From positions 124,001-188,000 of the forward strand of contig NZ_CAMLSE010000013.1 in the NCBI RefSeq assembly GCF_946482605.1: 64,000 bases of DNA, in the 5' to 3' direction. Of this stretch, positions 8,897-17,214 are shown piece after piece; the first letter of the stretch is position 1, and each line of letters starts with the position of its first letter. The notes beneath the pieces were generated by a model. The model searched no databases. It saw only the letters and a program-made list of their open reading frames with translations, and was not told the DNA's origin. The translations under genes and the position numbers were made by a program. The DNA comes from an uncultured Dyadobacter sp. (lineage in GTDB: Bacteria > Bacteroidota > Bacteroidia > Cytophagales > Spirosomataceae).

Positions 8897-9760
8897 CTAT
8901 GATTGTTTTTTAAGATAGATATTGCCATTGAAAGTTTCGAATTTGTAGGTGGGACCTCCTTTGCCGATGCGGATGAAGGTTTCCGTACTGAGCTTATAAA
9001 CAGTTTTGTTCTCATGATTCTCTGCATTTTTGACCACCCTGACAGGCAGGTTTTCTACGTTGGGGAAGTCGGTGTAAAAATCGCCGTGGAATGTCTTGAA
9101 CTGGCAATCGACGGAAAGGGATGCGGGATAGGTGATCTTAATGTCCCCGTTCAGCGTCTTGAAATCTGATTCGCCCGGCGGCAGTGTCACATAGTTCACA
9201 TCCACATTGCCGTTGATGGTACGCACATTGGCCGGGCCTTTGGCATTGACGATTTTGATCGCTCCATTGACATTGTGTACGCCCAGGGAACCGGTTACGT
9301 TGTTGACGTTGATGTCGCCGCCATTCACCGTGGAAATATGGAGATTGAGCGAATAGGGCACTTTGACGGTAAAATCCAATTCAAAATTGTAGTGGATCTT
9401 CGGGCCATCCCAGTTCCTGCGCTCGCGGTTGGGACGGGAATCGAAAGGATTGGTGATGTAGGCGATAATGCTGTCCGCTGCCTGGTCGATTTCCAGTCTG
9501 AATTCCTGTTTGCCCTGATCGAGTACTTCCTGGGTCTTGGCCGAAATCTTTTTGTCGATTTCCAGCATGACTTTGTCGCCGTCGTAGCCCTCCACTTTAA
9601 TGGACCCGTTGATGTTATAAATGGCGAGCGTGTTTTGGGTGGCGTTCCCATTCATGGAAAACGATTTGCTGACATGCTCCTTGAATTCCAGCTTCTGGGC
9701 CGGGGCCTGGGTGCAGCAGAGCACTGCTCCCGCCAGCAGGGGGATTGCAAAATACTTCAT
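8897..9760 (-). CDS. Secreted DUF4097/GIN-domain putative adhesin, copy 1
   Basis: The 287-residue protein has a Sec signal peptide (MKYFAIPLLAGAVLCCTQAPAQ). A Cys pair in the hydrophobic core leaves a lipoprotein possible but without a clean lipobox. The mature part shows the same repeated turns as the next gene (NGGDINV, NGAIKIV, NGNVDVN, NGDIKIT), typical of DUF4097 beta-solenoid domains. Its similarity to the downstream gene suggests tandem duplication. It lies 21 bases after the anti-sigma gene, so the envelope proteins are probably targets of the sigma factor encoded at the head of the operon. Adhesion or envelope-stress roles are guesses from the family name. Confidence 0.85.
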   Translation of the reverse strand: MKYFAIPLLAGAVLCCTQAPAQKLEFKEHVSKSFSMNGNATQNTLAIYNINGSIKVEGYDGDKVMLEIDKKISAKTQEVLDQGKQEFRLEIDQAADSIIAYITNPFDSRPNRERRNWDGPKIHYNFELDFTVKVPYSLNLHISTVNGGDINVNNVTGSLGVHNVNGAIKIVNAKGPANVRTINGNVDVNYVTLPPGESDFKTLNGDIKITYPASLSVDCQFKTFHGDFYTDFPNVENLPVRVVKNAENHENKTVYKLSTETFIRIGKGGPTYKFETFNGNIYLKKQS

Positions 9761-9781
9761 GGCTAATAGTTGATTATGGTT

Positions 9782-10603
9782 TTATGATAGGTCTTTGATC
9801 GTTTGCTCGATTTTCACTTTCACGAGGTCATTCAGGTCCTCTTTCTGTAACAATGTCCGCAATGCTTTCACGGAGCGTTTTTCCTGCAACTTTACCATCA
9901 GGTCGGCGAGGGCTACCTGCACCATCGGAGAGTCCTGCGAGGTGAGCGATTTCACCAGCCCTTCGCGAACAGCCGCATTTCCGGCATACTGCGTCAGCGC
10001 TTCCAGCGTAACCAGCCTCACATTTACATTAGGATCGTTATTTAAGGTGGCAAACAGCGCCTCTAAGACGCGATCGTCTGCTTGTGCGATCTCACTTGTG
10101 TATCCGACTGCGCGAAGGCGCTCAGTAGCCGAAGGGTTTTCCAGGAGCGTCAGCATCATGGTGCTTTTCATGTCCTGTACCTGGGAGGCCAGCGTTTCGA
10201 TCTGTTGCTGATAGGCGGTTGCGGAGGTCTTGCTGCGGCTGGTCCTGTTGCCGATCACCCAGCCCAGGCCCACAAGCAGCAGACTGAATGCAACCTGGAC
10301 GGTCCATTGCGGCATTACAAATCCGCGGATGCTCTCCATCATGCTCTCGAAAGAGAAGCGCACCGCCGCCTTTTCCTTTTCTTTGAAATCATCGAGCATT
10401 GCATAGAAATTGTCGCGCATTGCCGCCGACGGCTCCGGTACCCTTATTTTCTCAAAGTTGTTCCAGATCTGCCTGTCGGCCTCGAATGCTTCCTGGCAAT
10501 CAGGGCATTGTGCCAGATGCTGGTTCACTTCGATCTGTTCGGCTTTGCTGAGGTTGTTGTTCAGCCATTCGGTCATCCGGTCTCGTGTATATTCGCAGTT
10601 CAT
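9782..10603 (-). CDS. Zinc-finger anti-sigma factor with HEAT-like repeats
   Basis: The N-terminus (MNCEYTRDRMTEWLNNNL...HLAQCPDCQEAF) is an anti-sigma zinc-finger domain with the H-x3-C-x2-C signature of ZAS/RsrA-like proteins. One transmembrane segment follows (TVQVAFSLLLVGLGWVIG, about residues 103-120), and the C-terminal half carries HEAT-like helical repeats (DPNVNVRLVTLEALTQY and following), presumably outside the membrane. An ATG six codons upstream (10621) would overlap the sigma gene by 14 bases. The ATG at 10603 leaves a 4-base gap and was chosen. It probably holds the upstream sigma factor at the membrane until the HEAT part receives a signal. That combination is less common than a plain zinc-finger anti-sigma. 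Confidence 0.85.
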   Translation of the reverse strand: MNCEYTRDRMTEWLNNNLSKAEQIEVNQHLAQCPDCQEAFEADRQIWNNFEKIRVPEPSAAMRDNFYAMLDDFKEKEKAAVRFSFESMMESIRGFVMPQWTVQVAFSLLLVGLGWVIGNRTSRSKTSATAYQQQIETLASQVQDMKSTMMLTLLENPSATERLRAVGYTSEIAQADDRVLEALFATLNNDPNVNVRLVTLEALTQYAGNAAVREGLVKSLTSQDSPMVQVALADLMVKLQEKRSVKALRTLLQKEDLNDLVKVKIEQTIKDLS

Positions 10604-10607
10604 GCCG

Positions 10608-11159
10608 TTATCTTCTTTCATTTGTAAAAAACCTTTTTTTCAATTCTCCCAATGCCCGGTGCACACGCACTTTGACGGTCCCTTCATTGATGTTCAGTAC
10701 CCTGGCAATCTCTTCGTACTTCATTTCCTGGAACCGGCTCAGAATCAGCACTTCCCTGTACTCGGGACTCAACGCGCCCATTGCTTCGTGCAGGAAATCC
10801 TTATCCTGTTGCCTTTCCAGGCTTTCGTCGGCAAGGGCACCGCCTGCGATCCGGTCTGCGACTTCGTTGACATCATAGAAGTTGAACGACCTGTTTTGTT
10901 TGACCCAATCATTGAGTGCATTTCTGCCCAGGTGATACATCCATGTCCTGAATTCACCATCTCCCGTAAAAGTGTGTTTGTATTTAAGCATTCTGTAAAA
11001 CACATTCTGAACCAGGTCTTCGCTCGCATCCCGCTTATGTGTCATGTGGTAAAAGAATGCGAACAACGGCCGGTTGTACCGCTCAAAGAGCAAACCCATC
11101 TTATCGAGGTCCCCGGCTTTTACCCGGAGCATTAGCGAATTGTCGGTCAACGTATTCAA
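10608..11159 (-). CDS. ECF-type RNA polymerase sigma factor
   Basis: The 183-residue protein has sigma region 2 (LFERYNRPLFAFFYHMTHKRDASEDLVQNVFYRML...EFRTWMYHLGRNALND) and region 4 (LSPEYREVLILSRFQEMKYEEIARVLNINEGTVKVRVHRALGELKK). No ATG is available at the conserved N-terminus. The frame starts with TTG at 11159 (giving MNTLTDNSLMLRVK), and the first ATG is at 11132. TTG keeps the full helix and was chosen. It heads a minus-strand operon with its anti-sigma and two secreted GIN proteins, which are therefore likely targets together with its own promoter. Confidence 0.9.
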   Translation of the reverse strand: MNTLTDNSLMLRVKAGDLDKMGLLFERYNRPLFAFFYHMTHKRDASEDLVQNVFYRMLKYKHTFTGDGEFRTWMYHLGRNALNDWVKQNRSFNFYDVNEVADRIAGGALADESLERQQDKDFLHEAMGALSPEYREVLILSRFQEMKYEEIARVLNINEGTVKVRVHRALGELKKRFFTNERR

Positions 11160-11357
11160 TGGCTTGCTCTTTGCGGTGATTTTGATGTGGTAACCCGGCG
11201 GATTGGAAAAGGTTACAGGAATTTAGAAAAAAGTTGAAAGAAAATAATTTGCCGTAAGCGGTTTCACGCGATGCCGGTATGAAAATGGCTTTTTAAGGTC
11301 GGGAAATATGGGGGAAAGCAGGTAAGAGTATTCCGAAAACCTGCCTCCCTGAAACAG

Positions 11358-11383
11358 AAAAAAGGCCGGTGAAGGCCTTTTTT
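11358..11383. terminator. Bidirectional hairpin terminator
   Basis: AAAAAAGGCC (11358-11367) pairs with GGCCTTTTTT (11374-11383) around GGTGAA. It begins directly after the stop codon of the minus-strand DUF2383 gene and has T-tracts on both strands. The 225-base gap from here to the sigma gene holds nothing else I can recognise. Confidence 0.8.
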
Positions 11384-11384
11384 G

Positions 11385-11864
11385 CTAAGTAGTGAGCGGA
11401 TATTTCGACACGTCGCGCTGTCGGTCGCGTTCCTGCCTGATCGTGTCGTGTGCCGAGCGGATATGGACTTGCTGCTGTTCGATTACCTGCCGGATGTCGG
11501 CCGGTAAGCTGGTCTGTAATGCCTCCTCGTAAGCAGTTTTGGCCGCATCTTCACCCGCCTCCGCGTTTTCAAGAACGGCCTTGCGGTTGTCGGAAGTGAA
11601 TGTGGCGCGGATGTCCATCCAAACCCGGTACAATTTCCCGGAAAGCATTGTGCCGGTGGCCGGCTCCCCGCCCAGGGCGCTTACCAGGGTTTTCAGCTCG
11701 GCTGCGTGTCCGCGACTTTCGTCGGCAAGTTTATGAAAAAGCACACGGAGGTCGCTTTCCAGTTCATTGGTCTCGGCTTCCGCTTTCTCGTATCCTGCAA
11801 TGCGATCGTTATTGATGAGGATGAGATCGTTCAGGGTCTCTATCGTTTCTGAATTTTGTGCCAT
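11385..11864 (-). CDS. DUF2383 / PA2169 family four-helix-bundle protein
   Basis: The 159-residue, strongly helical, acidic protein begins ETIETLNDLILINNDRIAGYEKA and continues with LFHKLADESRGHAAELKTLV. This is the pattern of the ferritin-like DUF2383 (PA2169) family, which carries Glu/His residues along a four-helix bundle. Family members are often stress-associated, and their function is not settled. It appears to be a single-gene unit with a hairpin terminator directly after its stop. It has no signal peptide, so it should be cytoplasmic. Confidence 0.82.
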   Translation of the reverse strand: MAQNSETIETLNDLILINNDRIAGYEKAEAETNELESDLRVLFHKLADESRGHAAELKTLVSALGGEPATGTMLSGKLYRVWMDIRATFTSDNRKAVLENAEAGEDAAKTAYEEALQTSLPADIRQVIEQQQVHIRSAHDTIRQERDRQRDVSKYPLTT

Positions 11865-11920
11865 GTTGATGTATTTTGATGGAGACGGTGCTCATCAATA
11901 ACCGTTCCAAAGGCATTTCG

Positions 11921-13027
11921 TCAGTAGAGAATGCTGATGGAATTGGAATAAATCTTATAGCTGCACCCCGGCGCGCGGTCCCGTATGACCTGCTCGCACA
12001 GGAATGTCAGGATCTCGTCCCTTCTGGACAATGGAGTCCCCGTTCGCGGTTCCCAGTACGTTAACTCTGGTATGTAGATGATCACCACCGCATTACCACC
12101 GCCGAACTCCCAATCGAAATGAATGACTATTTCGCCTTCCTTGTAGTAAATGCTTCCGCCTCGACCGTCCTGCGTGTATTCCAGCCTGCGGGTGAACCGG
12201 GCAAAAATCTCTTGCTTCAATTTCCCGTGATCGAACCCGGAATCCATTGCAACGCCGTTCGAATCATACAACCGGTATTCCTGATCGTTTTGCACCATAC
12301 GCACATTGCCGGGAGGTGAAACATAGCCTTCCTCAGGCTTGGGACGAATGCTGCCGGGCGACGGTATGGGTGCCGGTTCTTCCGGTTGCGGTGTAAGTAA
12401 ATGCACTTCTTCCCCGCGTATGGCGCGGAGTACATGCGCAGGCGGGTCGGGATAGCCTGATTTGGGAAAACCTTCATTGAACTTAATAAACCTGATACGG
12501 TGCGTCCAGCCGTCCGGCCAATCCACTTCAATTTCATAGCAACCGGGAAGGTAGGGCAGCGTGTTGATCAGCAACATCGTACTGCCATTGAGCCTGCTGC
12601 CGACCGTGCAGGCTTCGATCGCTTCGCCCGAAGCACGGTTGGTGATCCGAAACGTGTCTGCGTCGCGGGCGTTCTCGGGCATATGGAAAACAAGTTGCTG
12701 GCAATCAGGGTAATGGATGACCCGAACGTTTTCAGGCTTCACAATGCCATGCGCTGCTGTATCCGCAGGACCGGTATTTTTGGAGAAGTTCGTAACGGAC
12801 GTGAGGAGGCATTTGCCATAGCTGGCTTCTGCGGCAAGATTGAAATCGGGTAGCGGGCTGGCGGCGTCGAAAGGGATAGCACCGGGTAAGCCGTAGCCTG
12901 TGTCGGCGATGAGGTAGCCCTCATCCGCCTGTCTTTTTTCAGTGACCCTTTTCCGTACCTCGACGATGGTACCGGATTGGAAAACGTAAGTATGCCGTGT
13001 GATCCGGCAATGCATGGTGGTGTGCAT
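11921..13027 (-). CDS. Hypothetical protein, no recognised family
   Basis: The 368-residue protein has no signal peptide or membrane segment. The middle has a beta-rich stretch with a Pro-rich linker (TPQPEEPAPIPSPGSIRPKPEEG, roughly residues 225-250). The C-terminus has several Tyr/Trp-containing strands (GGSIYYKEGEIVIHFDWEFGGG) and a Cys pair near the end. The start could be the ATG at 13027 or the one four codons later. Codon use looks ordinary. It stands alone between the DUF2383 gene and the ABC permease, so context gives no function. Confidence 0.65.
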   Translation of the reverse strand: MHTTMHCRITRHTYVFQSGTIVEVRKRVTEKRQADEGYLIADTGYGLPGAIPFDAASPLPDFNLAAEASYGKCLLTSVTNFSKNTGPADTAAHGIVKPENVRVIHYPDCQQLVFHMPENARDADTFRITNRASGEAIEACTVGSRLNGSTMLLINTLPYLPGCYEIEVDWPDGWTHRIRFIKFNEGFPKSGYPDPPAHVLRAIRGEEVHLLTPQPEEPAPIPSPGSIRPKPEEGYVSPPGNVRMVQNDQEYRLYDSNGVAMDSGFDHGKLKQEIFARFTRRLEYTQDGRGGSIYYKEGEIVIHFDWEFGGGNAVVIIYIPELTYWEPRTGTPLSRRDEILTFLCEQVIRDRAPGCSYKIYSNSISILY

Positions 13028-13126
13028 GTGAACGGTGGCTGGTTTTTATGCCTGCTGACAGCCACTGGCGCGCAAGGTAGCAACTTCACCGCAATGCGCT
13101 TATTATTCGCTTAATAACTGATTGAA

Positions 13127-13163
13127 CGCACCTTACGGATCCGGAAACGGTCCGTAAGGTGCG
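13127..13163 (-). terminator. Strong stem-loop after the ABC permease gene
   Basis: CGCACCTTACGGA (13127-13139) pairs perfectly with TCCGTAAGGTGCG (13151-13163), with an inner CCG-GAAA-CGG stem. No long T-tract follows on the minus strand. Its place just after the permease stop suggests a terminator or an mRNA 3' protector. Confidence 0.65.
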
Positions 13164-13176
13164 TCGGTTGAAAGTG

Positions 13177-15612
13177 CTATTCAGAACGGAGGGATTTAAC
13201 CGGGTTCATCAGGGCAGCTTTGACAGACTGGTAAGAGATCGTGAAGAGTGCCACCAGGATCGACAAGGCCCCTGCCACCGCAAACACCCACCATGATATG
13301 CTGATCTTGTAGGCAAATTCCTGCAACCACTTGTCCATGAGCCACCATGCAGCTGGTACAGCCACGATCAGCGCAATGCCCACGAGTTTGAGAAAATCTC
13401 TGGAAAGCAGGGTCACAATGCCGGCTACCGATGCGCCCAGCACTTTCCGTACGCCTATTTCCTTCGTTCTTTGCTCCGCAGTGAAGGTTGCTAGCCCAAA
13501 TAGCCCCAGGCAAGCCACAAAGATGGTTAGCCCTGCAAAGGTGCCCAGGATCTGCCCGGTCTTTTGCTCTGCTTTGTAAGTCTCATTGAAACGTTCATCC
13601 AGGAAGGAGTAGCTGAACGGCATATCCGTCCGGAAGCCGTCCCAATTCTGCTTCATAGTCGCCAGGAGACCGGAAACTTCGCGGCTCCGCGTCTTGACCA
13701 GCACCCATCCCCACCCATTGCTCAATGTCATCACCAGCGGTGTAATCTTTTCATGCATCGATTGGAAATGGAAGTCCTTCACGACGCCGATGATGTGGTA
13801 GGTAGCTTTCTTACCCTCGTTACTGTTACGGGTAAGGGTCTGGTTGATGGCTTTTTCAGGTTTCCAGCCAAAAGTCTTAGCGGCCGTCTCGTTGATGATA
13901 ATCGCTGAGGAATCGGTGCCATAAGCTTTTGAGAAGTTTCGCCCGACAGCCATTTCCATGCCAAGGGTCGCCATGTAATTGTAGTCGACTTCATAGCGCA
14001 GCGTTTTGACGAACTGGTCCGGATTTCCGTTGGGATTGACAGTGAAATTGTTGTTGCTGGAAGGCCCCGCCGGCACATATCCTGAAAGGCTGACCTCCGC
14101 CACGCGCGCATCATTCGCCAGTGACTCGCGGAAAGCAGCTTCGTTTTTACCCAGTGACCAGGACGGGACCACGATAACCTGATCCTTGTTATAACCCAGT
14201 TTTTTGTTCCGGATAAATTGCAATTGCTGGTAAACCACCGTTGTGCCGATCATCAGCGTAATGGAGATGAAGAACTGGAAAACGACCAACCCGCTTCGCA
14301 GGTTGATGTTTCTGCCCGAGGAACTCAGTTTCAGGGTCGACGCGCTGCCTTTCAAAACGGCGACCGGTTTGAAGGACGACAGGAAGAATGCGGGATAACT
14401 TCCCGCAAAAATGCCGACGAACAGGCCGAACAGTAGCAATGCCGGGACCAGTCCGGGAATGCTGTCCCATTTCAGGCTGAGCGTTTTGCCGGAGAGCTCG
14501 TTGAACATTGGCAGCGCTGCAATGCACAGAACCGTTGCCAGTACCAGCGCAAGTGATGTCAGCAAGATAGACTCTATTAAGAATTGTGCCACCAGTTCGA
14601 TCTTTTCGGAGCCCATTACTTTGCGTACACCCACCTCGCGTGCTCGCTTGGATGAGCCGGCTGTGGACAGGTTCATGAAATTAATGCAGGCGATCAGGAG
14701 CATAATTACGGCTACGGCCCCGAAAATGTATACGTAGTTTACATCGCCATTGGCGCTGAGATCATACTGAAAATCCGAATGAAGATGAATGTCCGTCAAT
14801 GGCTGAAGGTGAAGGGCCAGGTCGTTACCTTTTTTCCGGAATTCGGTCAGTGTTACACCCATCGCCTGTTTTAATTGCGGGCTCATGTATTTTTCGACGG
14901 TCCGGGGCAGTTTGGCTTCCAGTTTCTGGTAATCGTAACCTTTCGGCAGCAAGAGATACGTGAAAAATTCCGATATCATCCAGGAGGTCGATTTGGCATC
15001 GTCGACGGTGGCCATAGCACCCAGCATATCGAACTGGAAGTGGGAATTGGCCGGAATATCCTTCATGACCCCGGTGACGCGATAGGTCGCCTTCCAGTCT
15101 TTCAGCATAATGGTTTTCCCGAGGACATTGGTGTTGCCGAAATATTTGATCGCCGTCGCTTCGGAAATGACCACCGTGTTCGGTTCGAGCAAGGCTTTCT
15201 GAGGCGAGCCCTGGATAAAAGGCATTGTAAAAACCCGGAAAAAGTTGGAATCCACGAATGCCAGCTTTTCGCTGTTGTAGATTTTGTTATTCAGCAAAAC
15301 GATCGGGGAGCCTCCCTGCCGTAGCCTGGTCGCTTCCACGATTTCCGGATAGTCATTTTTCAATGCTGCTGCGGTGGGAGGCATCACATGGGCCTCTTTG
15401 ATCTCGCCGCCCTGCATGTTTGCCTTGAAGAAAACACGCACAATGCGGTCCGAATGCTCGTTGAAACGATCGAAACTGAGCTCGTCGATCACGTAAAGGC
15501 TAATCAGCATGCAGGAAGCCAGACCGATAGCCAGACCAGAGATATTGATGGCGGAGAAAGTGCGGTTCCGGCGAAGGCTGCGCCAGGCAATTTTGAAATA
15601 GTTCTTGATCAT
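13177..15612 (-). CDS. ABC transporter permease, MacB/FtsX type
   Basis: The open frame reaches 15813, but the ATG at 15612 gives the usual Bacteroidetes N-terminus MIKNYFKIAWRSLRRNRTFSAINISGLAIGLA and a protein of about 811 residues. It has two halves, each a MacB-type periplasmic core followed by an FtsX domain, with coupling motifs REVGVRKVMGSEK in the middle and KEIGVRKVLGAS near the C-terminus. Such large permeases pair with LolD/MacB-like ATPases for efflux or lipoprotein/peptide handling. No ATPase gene is adjacent, so the partner must be encoded elsewhere. It is transcribed away from a Crp/Fnr regulator gene. Confidence 0.9.
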   Translation of the reverse strand: MIKNYFKIAWRSLRRNRTFSAINISGLAIGLASCMLISLYVIDELSFDRFNEHSDRIVRVFFKANMQGGEIKEAHVMPPTAAALKNDYPEIVEATRLRQGGSPIVLLNNKIYNSEKLAFVDSNFFRVFTMPFIQGSPQKALLEPNTVVISEATAIKYFGNTNVLGKTIMLKDWKATYRVTGVMKDIPANSHFQFDMLGAMATVDDAKSTSWMISEFFTYLLLPKGYDYQKLEAKLPRTVEKYMSPQLKQAMGVTLTEFRKKGNDLALHLQPLTDIHLHSDFQYDLSANGDVNYVYIFGAVAVIMLLIACINFMNLSTAGSSKRAREVGVRKVMGSEKIELVAQFLIESILLTSLALVLATVLCIAALPMFNELSGKTLSLKWDSIPGLVPALLLFGLFVGIFAGSYPAFFLSSFKPVAVLKGSASTLKLSSSGRNINLRSGLVVFQFFISITLMIGTTVVYQQLQFIRNKKLGYNKDQVIVVPSWSLGKNEAAFRESLANDARVAEVSLSGYVPAGPSSNNNFTVNPNGNPDQFVKTLRYEVDYNYMATLGMEMAVGRNFSKAYGTDSSAIIINETAAKTFGWKPEKAINQTLTRNSNEGKKATYHIIGVVKDFHFQSMHEKITPLVMTLSNGWGWVLVKTRSREVSGLLATMKQNWDGFRTDMPFSYSFLDERFNETYKAEQKTGQILGTFAGLTIFVACLGLFGLATFTAEQRTKEIGVRKVLGASVAGIVTLLSRDFLKLVGIALIVAVPAAWWLMDKWLQEFAYKISISWWVFAVAGALSILVALFTISYQSVKAALMNPVKSLRSE

Positions 15613-15849
15613 GATAACGGCACGGAAAGGGTAATGGTTTTCAAATGAATTTTCATGGCTAACAGACGGTACATTGCATTGCATAGTACATTGTATAAAA
15701 TACATGCCACAAATATAATAGTTTGTTTTACAGTTGTTTGATAGGCGTCCTTGGTTTCCGGTTGTTCGGATGCGGACACTTTTGTTCGGTATTGACCGTC
15801 TGAGCCCACGCATTGTTTGCTACATTTATGCCTGGTTTAGCCTGCAATC

Positions 15850-16419
15850 ATGACAGAACTCGAACATTACCTGCATACCTATTTCGATTTTAACCAGGGT
15901 GACCTGGCGACGGTAGCTTCTTTTTTTAAACCTGAGATCGTCCGGAAAGGCGACTATTTCCTGAAAACCGGCAGACAATGCAACAGGCTCAGCTTCATCC
16001 GTTCGGGCTTGTTAAGGGTGTTCGTCGACCTTGAAGACCGGGAAGTAACACAGTGGATTTGTACGCAGGGGTATTTTGTGACCGACTTATCGAGCCTCAT
16101 ATTTGAAAAACCTGCCCGCTGGAACATCCAGGCGCTGACGGATACGGAAGTATATACAATCGATCGGGCCGATTACAACCGCATAGGGGACCATATTTCA
16201 AAATGGCCGGTGACCGAGAAACTGTTTATCGCCCATTGCTTTACGACCCTGGAAGACCGGGTGTTTTCATTCCTTTCCATGACAGCCGAGCAGCGTTACA
16301 ACCTGCTGTTCGAGAACCACCGCGACATTTTTAACCAGGTACCCTTGCAGTACATCGCCTCAATGTTAGGCATGACGCCCGAAACCATCAGCCGGATCCG
16401 CCGGAAACAACTGAACTGA
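15850..16419 (+). CDS. Crp/Fnr family transcriptional regulator
   Basis: The 189-residue protein has an N-terminal cyclic-nucleotide-binding-like beta barrel (VRKGDYFLKTGRQCNRLSFIRSGLLRVF) and a C-terminal helix-turn-helix (VPLQYIASMLGMTPETISRIRRKQ). The canonical phosphate-binding cassette residues of CRP are not evident, so it may not bind cAMP, as with most small Bacteroidetes members of this family. It is divergent from the ABC permease with a 237-base shared upstream region. An FNR-like palindrome lies just after its stop codon and before the next gene. Confidence 0.9.
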   Translation: MTELEHYLHTYFDFNQGDLATVASFFKPEIVRKGDYFLKTGRQCNRLSFIRSGLLRVFVDLEDREVTQWICTQGYFVTDLSSLIFEKPARWNIQALTDTEVYTIDRADYNRIGDHISKWPVTEKLFIAHCFTTLEDRVFSFLSMTAEQRYNLLFENHRDIFNQVPLQYIASMLGMTPETISRIRRKQLN

Positions 16420-16423
16420 TTTC

Positions 16424-16437
16424 TTGATCTAGGTCAA
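16424..16437 (+). promoter_or_regulatory. FNR/CRP-like palindromic box
   Basis: TTGATctagGTCAA matches the FNR consensus TTGAT-N4-ATCAA except for one base. It lies 4 bases after the stop of a Crp/Fnr family gene and 23 bases upstream of a -7 element. A local regulatory link is an inference. Confidence 0.5.
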
Positions 16438-16459
16438 GTGGCTTGGTAAATGGCCCGGA

Positions 16460-16467
16460 TACCTTTG
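16460..16467 (+). promoter_or_regulatory. Bacteroidetes -7 promoter element
   Basis: TACCTTTG is an exact match to TAnnTTTG. Transcription would begin near 16473, about 20 bases before the ATG at 16495, which supports that start over the longer frame opening at 16450. No good -33 element is seen at the usual spacing, as expected if an activator such as a Crp/Fnr protein helps. Confidence 0.45.
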
Positions 16468-16494
16468 CAGGGTCATTCATCAAATCGCATTGTT

Positions 16495-17151
16495 ATGTTT
16501 TTAGGTCACTATGGTTTGGCGTTCGGGGCGAAGAAAGCAGCTCCGAGGGTATCGCTCCCCATTCTTTTTGTCGCTGTTGAATTTGTAGATGTTCTCTGGC
16601 CGTTCCTGCTTTTGGCAGATGTTGAAAAAGTGAGGATCCATCCGGGTTTCACGGAAGTCACACCATTCGAATTCGTGCATTATCCCTACACGCACAGCCT
16701 TGTAATGGGAGTGGTGTGGGGCTTGATTTGCGGAGTTATTTATTGGTTATTTCAAAAAGACCACCGTGGGGCACTCGTGGTCGGCCTGGCTGTCCTCAGT
16801 CACTGGTTTCTGGATTTTGTGGTACATGTTCCCGACCTTCCTTTGACGCCATTCGGAGAAACAAAAGTAGGTATGGGGTTGTGGAACTCGCTGCCGCTCA
16901 CCGTGCTCACAGAATCACTTCTGTTTATTGCCGGCGTTTGGGTTTATGTGAAAAACACACGGGCCATCAACGGCAAAGGCAAGTGGGGGCTCGTCGCACT
17001 GATCGTCTTCTTCATTATCGCCGAACTTTTTAACATGTTCGGACCACCGCCCGAAGATTCAATCCCGGCTTTGCTCGGCTCGTTTGTGGTTTTGCAGGCA
17101 ATCGTTCTTTCATTGGCGCATATCACCGATAAGAACAGGCGGGAGCGGTGA
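16495..17151 (+). CDS. Polytopic membrane protein, DUF457/YdjM-like (putative metal-dependent hydrolase)
   Basis: The roughly 218-residue integral membrane protein has five or six hydrophobic segments. Conserved polar spots within or next to them fit the YdjM/DUF457 family, whose members are annotated as membrane-bound metal-dependent hydrolases: GHYGLAFGAKK at the N-terminus, VEFVDVLWPF, HYPYTHSLVMG, and SHWFLDFVVHVPD. His and Asp in these motifs are the likely metal ligands. The start was taken as the ATG at 16495 because it begins the conserved GHYG motif and follows a -7 element. The substrate is unknown. It ends convergently with the methyltransferase gene. Confidence 0.75.
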   Translation: MFLGHYGLAFGAKKAAPRVSLPILFVAVEFVDVLWPFLLLADVEKVRIHPGFTEVTPFEFVHYPYTHSLVMGVVWGLICGVIYWLFQKDHRGALVVGLAVLSHWFLDFVVHVPDLPLTPFGETKVGMGLWNSLPLTVLTESLLFIAGVWVYVKNTRAINGKGKWGLVALIVFFIIAELFNMFGPPPEDSIPALLGSFVVLQAIVLSLAHITDKNRRER

Positions 17152-17214
17152 CAGACACCCCGTCGTTCATGGTGGCGGAAATCACCACCTATGGCCCGCA
17201 TTGATCGGCGAAGG

